DNA of 64,000 nt, taken from the NCBI RefSeq assembly GCF_001424345.1, contig NZ_LMPF01000021.1, forward strand, positions 106,741-170,740. Reading direction: 5' to 3'. The notes under the pieces were generated by a model that was not told the DNA's origin, ran no database searches, and was given only the letters and a program-made list of their open reading frames with translations. The translations under genes were made by a program, and so were the position numbers. Shown piece after piece: positions 61,135 to 64,000 of the stretch. Position 1 is the stretch's first letter. Each line of letters starts with the position of its first letter. Source of the DNA: Burkholderia sp. Leaf177 (GTDB lineage Bacteria; Pseudomonadota; Gammaproteobacteria; Burkholderiales; Burkholderiaceae).

Positions 61135-63399
61135 ATGGCGCGTCTTATCTCGTTGAGACTGGCATCTGTTCCCGGGCGCTTGCGTCCTCTGTCGTTGGCA
61201 TTGTGTGCATGCATGGGGACGAGCGTCATGCTGATTCCCGCGGCGCACGCAGCCGGACCGCTGCCCGGCGGCGGACACTTCGTTGCGGGCGCGGGCTCGA
61301 TCAGCGCAAACGCAAATGCAATGACGATCACGCAGGCCGCGGGATCGCGCACGGTCATCGAGTGGAACAGCTTTTCGATTGGCAACGGCAACAAGGTCAA
61401 GTTCGATAACCCGAACGGCGCGACCCTGAACCGGGTGACCGGCGGCAATCAGTCGGTGATCCTCGGCACGCTCAGCGCAACCGGCAGCGTATATCTCATC
61501 AACCCGCAAGGCATTCTCGTTGGCCAGAACGGCGTGATCAGCACAGGCGGACGATTTGTCGGCTCGACGCTGGATACGACCAACACCGCGTTCATGCAGG
61601 GCGGTCCATTGACGTTTTCGGGCACATCGAACGCCAGCGTGATCAACCTCGGCAGGATTGCATCGAGCGGCGGCGATATCTTCCTGATTGCACGAAGCGA
61701 GGTGAACAACCAGGGCACCCTAAGCGCGCCGACCGGCACGGCCGAACTCGCCGCCGGCGCGCAAGTGCTGCTGCAGGATTCATCGAGTGGCAAGCAGACA
61801 TTCGTGCAAGCGGGCAGCGGCGGCACGGTGGTCAATAGCGGCACGCTGCGCGCGGCCCAGGTTAATCTCGAAGCGGCGGACGGCAACGTCTATGCGCTGG
61901 CGGGCAATCACAGCGTGATCCGCGCCACCGGCACCGCGACGCGCGATGGGCACGTGTGGCTCGTCGCCGATACCGGAACGGTGCGCCAGACGGGCGTCGT
62001 TCGCGCGGAGAATGCAGACGGCGCGGGCGGCATTGTCGACACAAACGCGCAAACGTTGTCGTTCGGCAATGCCGAGTCGACCAACCCGGCCGTCGTGGCT
62101 GGCCAATGGAACGTGACAACACAGGCCTTCACCGCCGGCGATGCCGCCGCCGGCGCACTTTCGCGCAGCCTGAACAGAGGGACATCGGTCAACGTGGGAT
62201 CGGCCGGGGATATCGCCGTGAACTCGGATATCCGATGGCAAGGCCCGGCGTCGCTGACGCTCGCCGCTTACCGGACGTTGACGATCGGGAAGAACGCCAC
62301 GCTGGTTAACAAAGGCGGCGGTAACCTGACGCTGCGCAGTGACGCCTCGGCTATTGATAACGGCGGCAGCGTGATCAACCGCGGGGTTATCGACTGGTCG
62401 GGCAGCACTGGTATTGTCAGCGCGCTCTACGATATGAACGGCAGCTTCACGCCCGGAACATTGCGCAGCAATACGGCATGGAAGGCGCCGCAATACAGCG
62501 GCCTGCTGACCCAGATCACCGCGTACAAACTCGTCAACTCGATGGCGGACTTGCAAAACGTATCGCTGGATCTTGCGGGCATTTATGCGCTTGGCAAGGA
62601 TATCGATGCAGGCGGCGTTGCGTCGCGGCCGATAGGAAACCACGGCACGCCATTCACCGGCCAGTTCGATGGCATGTGGCACACCATCGCCAATCTGTCG
62701 CCGCAAGTCATGGACTTTTCGAATGACCTGAACGCGGGGCTGTTTGGCGTTATCGGCCCGACGGGTGTGGTGCGCGATATCGGCGTTGTCACCAGCAAGG
62801 CCGGGATATCGTTGCGTGGCAGCGGGCTGCTTGCCGGCGACAATCAAGGCACGATCGTCAACGCGTACTCGACCGGAAGTGTCTTCGACCCTTCTCAGGA
62901 CGGCAACACGTTCGGCGGACTGGTTGGCACGAACGAAGGCCTGATCGCGCGATCGTGGAGCAGCGCCAGCGTTTCCGGCGACGCCATCAACGGCGGCCTG
63001 GTTGGCTACAACACCGGGACGATCACCCAGTCGTACGCAACCGGCAATGTCACGCCGCAATACTCGACCGGTTCGGGCGGCGGATTCGTCGGCTTCAACG
63101 AAGGGACGATCAGCCAGTCGTTCGCAACCGGCAAAGTGGGATTCGGCTCGCAAGGATCTGCCGGCTTTGCGTTCGTCAACAATGGAACGATCTCGCCCGA
63201 CTCGTACTGGAACATAGAGACCACGACGCAAACGCAAGGGGTTCGCGCTGGCACGCAACTGCCGGCATCGAACGGTCTCACCACCGCGCAAATGAGCACG
63301 GAGACGTCGTTCGTGTCGTATGACTTCAGCCCTACCGGCGTATGGGCGCTACCGGCAGGCGCAACCCATCCGGTGTTGCGCTGGCAAGTGGCGAACTAG
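61135..63399 (+). CDS. Compact TpsA-type adhesin: filamentous-haemagglutinin N-domain plus GLUG repeats
   Basis: A 754-residue exported protein with an extended signal (LALCACMGTSVMLIPAAHAA). Residues 45-200 are the two-partner secretion domain with NPNGATLNRVTGG and LINPQGILVGQNGVIS motifs. The middle is right-handed beta-helix repeats (GNLTLRSDASAIDNGGSVIN). The end has GLUG motifs (GGLVGTNEGLI, GGLVGYNTGTI, GGFVGFNEGTI) between SYATGNV-like spacers. Short for the family, with no TpsB transporter next to it, so its exporter must be elsewhere. Confidence 0.82.
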   Translation: MARLISLRLASVPGRLRPLSLALCACMGTSVMLIPAAHAAGPLPGGGHFVAGAGSISANANAMTITQAAGSRTVIEWNSFSIGNGNKVKFDNPNGATLNRVTGGNQSVILGTLSATGSVYLINPQGILVGQNGVISTGGRFVGSTLDTTNTAFMQGGPLTFSGTSNASVINLGRIASSGGDIFLIARSEVNNQGTLSAPTGTAELAAGAQVLLQDSSSGKQTFVQAGSGGTVVNSGTLRAAQVNLEAADGNVYALAGNHSVIRATGTATRDGHVWLVADTGTVRQTGVVRAENADGAGGIVDTNAQTLSFGNAESTNPAVVAGQWNVTTQAFTAGDAAAGALSRSLNRGTSVNVGSAGDIAVNSDIRWQGPASLTLAAYRTLTIGKNATLVNKGGGNLTLRSDASAIDNGGSVINRGVIDWSGSTGIVSALYDMNGSFTPGTLRSNTAWKAPQYSGLLTQITAYKLVNSMADLQNVSLDLAGIYALGKDIDAGGVASRPIGNHGTPFTGQFDGMWHTIANLSPQVMDFSNDLNAGLFGVIGPTGVVRDIGVVTSKAGISLRGSGLLAGDNQGTIVNAYSTGSVFDPSQDGNTFGGLVGTNEGLIARSWSSASVSGDAINGGLVGYNTGTITQSYATGNVTPQYSTGSGGGFVGFNEGTISQSFATGKVGFGSQGSAGFAFVNNGTISPDSYWNIETTTQTQGVRAGTQLPASNGLTTAQMSTETSFVSYDFSPTGVWALPAGATHPVLRWQVAN

Positions 63400-63417
63400 G
63401 CCGGGCTGACGCTACTT

Positions 63418-64000
63418 CTACTTTGCCGCGAGCTTGTCCTGCGTCTTTGTATTGAAGTCGCTGGCGTCGTGGCGTTCGTGCAGCTGGCTCGATGGCTCGC
63501 CGGAAACCCGGTTGACCATCCGGCCGCGCTGCACGGCCGGGCGCTCGAAAATGGCGTTGGCCCATCGCTGGACATGCGTGTATTCCTGCACCGATAAAAA
63601 CTCGCCCGCGCCGTACTGCCAGCCCTTGGCCAGTCCGCCGTACCACGGCCAGATGGCGATATCGGCAATCGTGTATTCGCTGCCCGATATGTATTCGTTG
63701 TCCGCGAGCCGTTTGTCGAGGACGTCGAGCTGGCGCTTGGTTTCCATCGCGAAACGGTTGATTGCGTACTCGATCTTCGTGGGCGCGTAAGCGTAGAAAT
63801 GGCCGAAGCCGCCGCCCAGATAAGGCGCGCTTCCCATTTGCCAGAACAGCCACGATAGACACTCAGCGCGCGCGGCCGGCTCCGTTGGCAGGAAAGCCTT
63901 GAATTTTTCGGCGAGATAAAGAAGGATCGAGCCCGACTCGAAAACGCGGATCGGCTCGGCGCCGCTGCGGTCCACGAGCGCGGGAATTTTCGAGTTCGGA
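63418..64000 (-). CDS. Glutathione S-transferase, YghU-like, 5' end outside window
   Basis: The last 193 residues of a GST. The frame is open to the window edge: PNSKIPALVDRSG then FESGSILLYLAEKF (the glutathione gamma-Glu site), QMGSAPYLGGGFGHFYAYAP and TIADIAIWPWYGG (N-cap box of the C-domain), typical of YghU/YfcG disulphide-bond oxidoreductase-type GSTs. A GTG at 63975 in frame is inside the N-terminal domain and not the start. Ends 18 bases after the convergent adhesin. Confidence 0.85.
   Translation of the reverse strand, partial: PNSKIPALVDRSGAEPIRVFESGSILLYLAEKFKAFLPTEPAARAECLSWLFWQMGSAPYLGGGFGHFYAYAPTKIEYAINRFAMETKRQLDVLDKRLADNEYISGSEYTIADIAIWPWYGGLAKGWQYGAGEFLSVQEYTHVQRWANAIFERPAVQRGRMVNRVSGEPSSQLHERHDASDFNTKTQDKLAAK

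Overview
The window reads as accessory DNA of a high-GC Burkholderiales bacterium, most likely Paraburkholderia or Caballeronia. The pointers are a DUF4148 protein, a vgrG island with a TssM-like paralogue, a ProQ/FinO protein, and a dense mix of LysR/GntR-regulated catabolic genes. No rRNA, tRNA, integrase, insertion sequence or CRISPR array was seen. Genus is inference; gene-family calls come from motifs read in the translations.

Layout. 1-1389: 3' end of an alkaline-phosphatase-superfamily gene and a cupin. 1907-11017: a tight five-gene operon, wecB / BcsB-like / nfrB / lipoprotein / nfrA, which looks like a complete synthase-dependent exopolysaccharide system of the N4-receptor (Nfr) type with c-di-GMP-binding MshEN motifs. 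11188-16514: an epoxide-hydrolase-like enzyme, a formaldehyde-dehydrogenase-like zinc enzyme, a formyltransferase-ACT-ACT fusion resembling a reordered PurU, a membrane protein and an SDR. 16634-19291: a bufferin (copper-buffering RiPP) operon, bufA1-bufB1-bufC1-doxX, behind a candidate ECF sigma promoter. 19458-24245: Dyp-type peroxidase, HAD phosphatase, ProQ, tautomerase, sorbosone-dehydrogenase-like lipoprotein with a DUF2231 membrane partner.

24646-33931 (minus strand): a nine-gene operon, GntR / mtnK / mtnA / class II aldolase / ribose-type ABC transporter / dhaK / dhaL. It is best read as an imported-pentose version of the 5-deoxyribose/methylthioribose 'DHAP shunt', with a perfect 18-bp palindromic operator candidate before the regulator. 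34028-35915: divergent LysR and aldo/keto reductase. 36553-48893: a type VI secretion island: VgrG, a two-domain peptidoglycan hydrolase effector (M23 plus GH19-like), a low-GC periplasmic immunity candidate, PAAR, an accessory protein and a TssM-like protein whose P-loop has degenerated. No tss core genes accompany it.

49210-59849: class C beta-lactamase and cupin, then an aromatic-catabolism cluster (Rieske oxygenase, VanB-type reductase, GntR/FCD regulator, MFS carrier, class II aldolase-family enzyme, LysR), a GNAT acetyltransferase, a Tat-exported paralogue of the hydrolase at 11188, and a DUF4148 protein. 60061-64000: a putative 2-oxoglutarate/Fe(II) oxygenase, a compact two-partner-secretion-type adhesin with GLUG repeats, and the 3' part of a YghU-like glutathione transferase running off the window.
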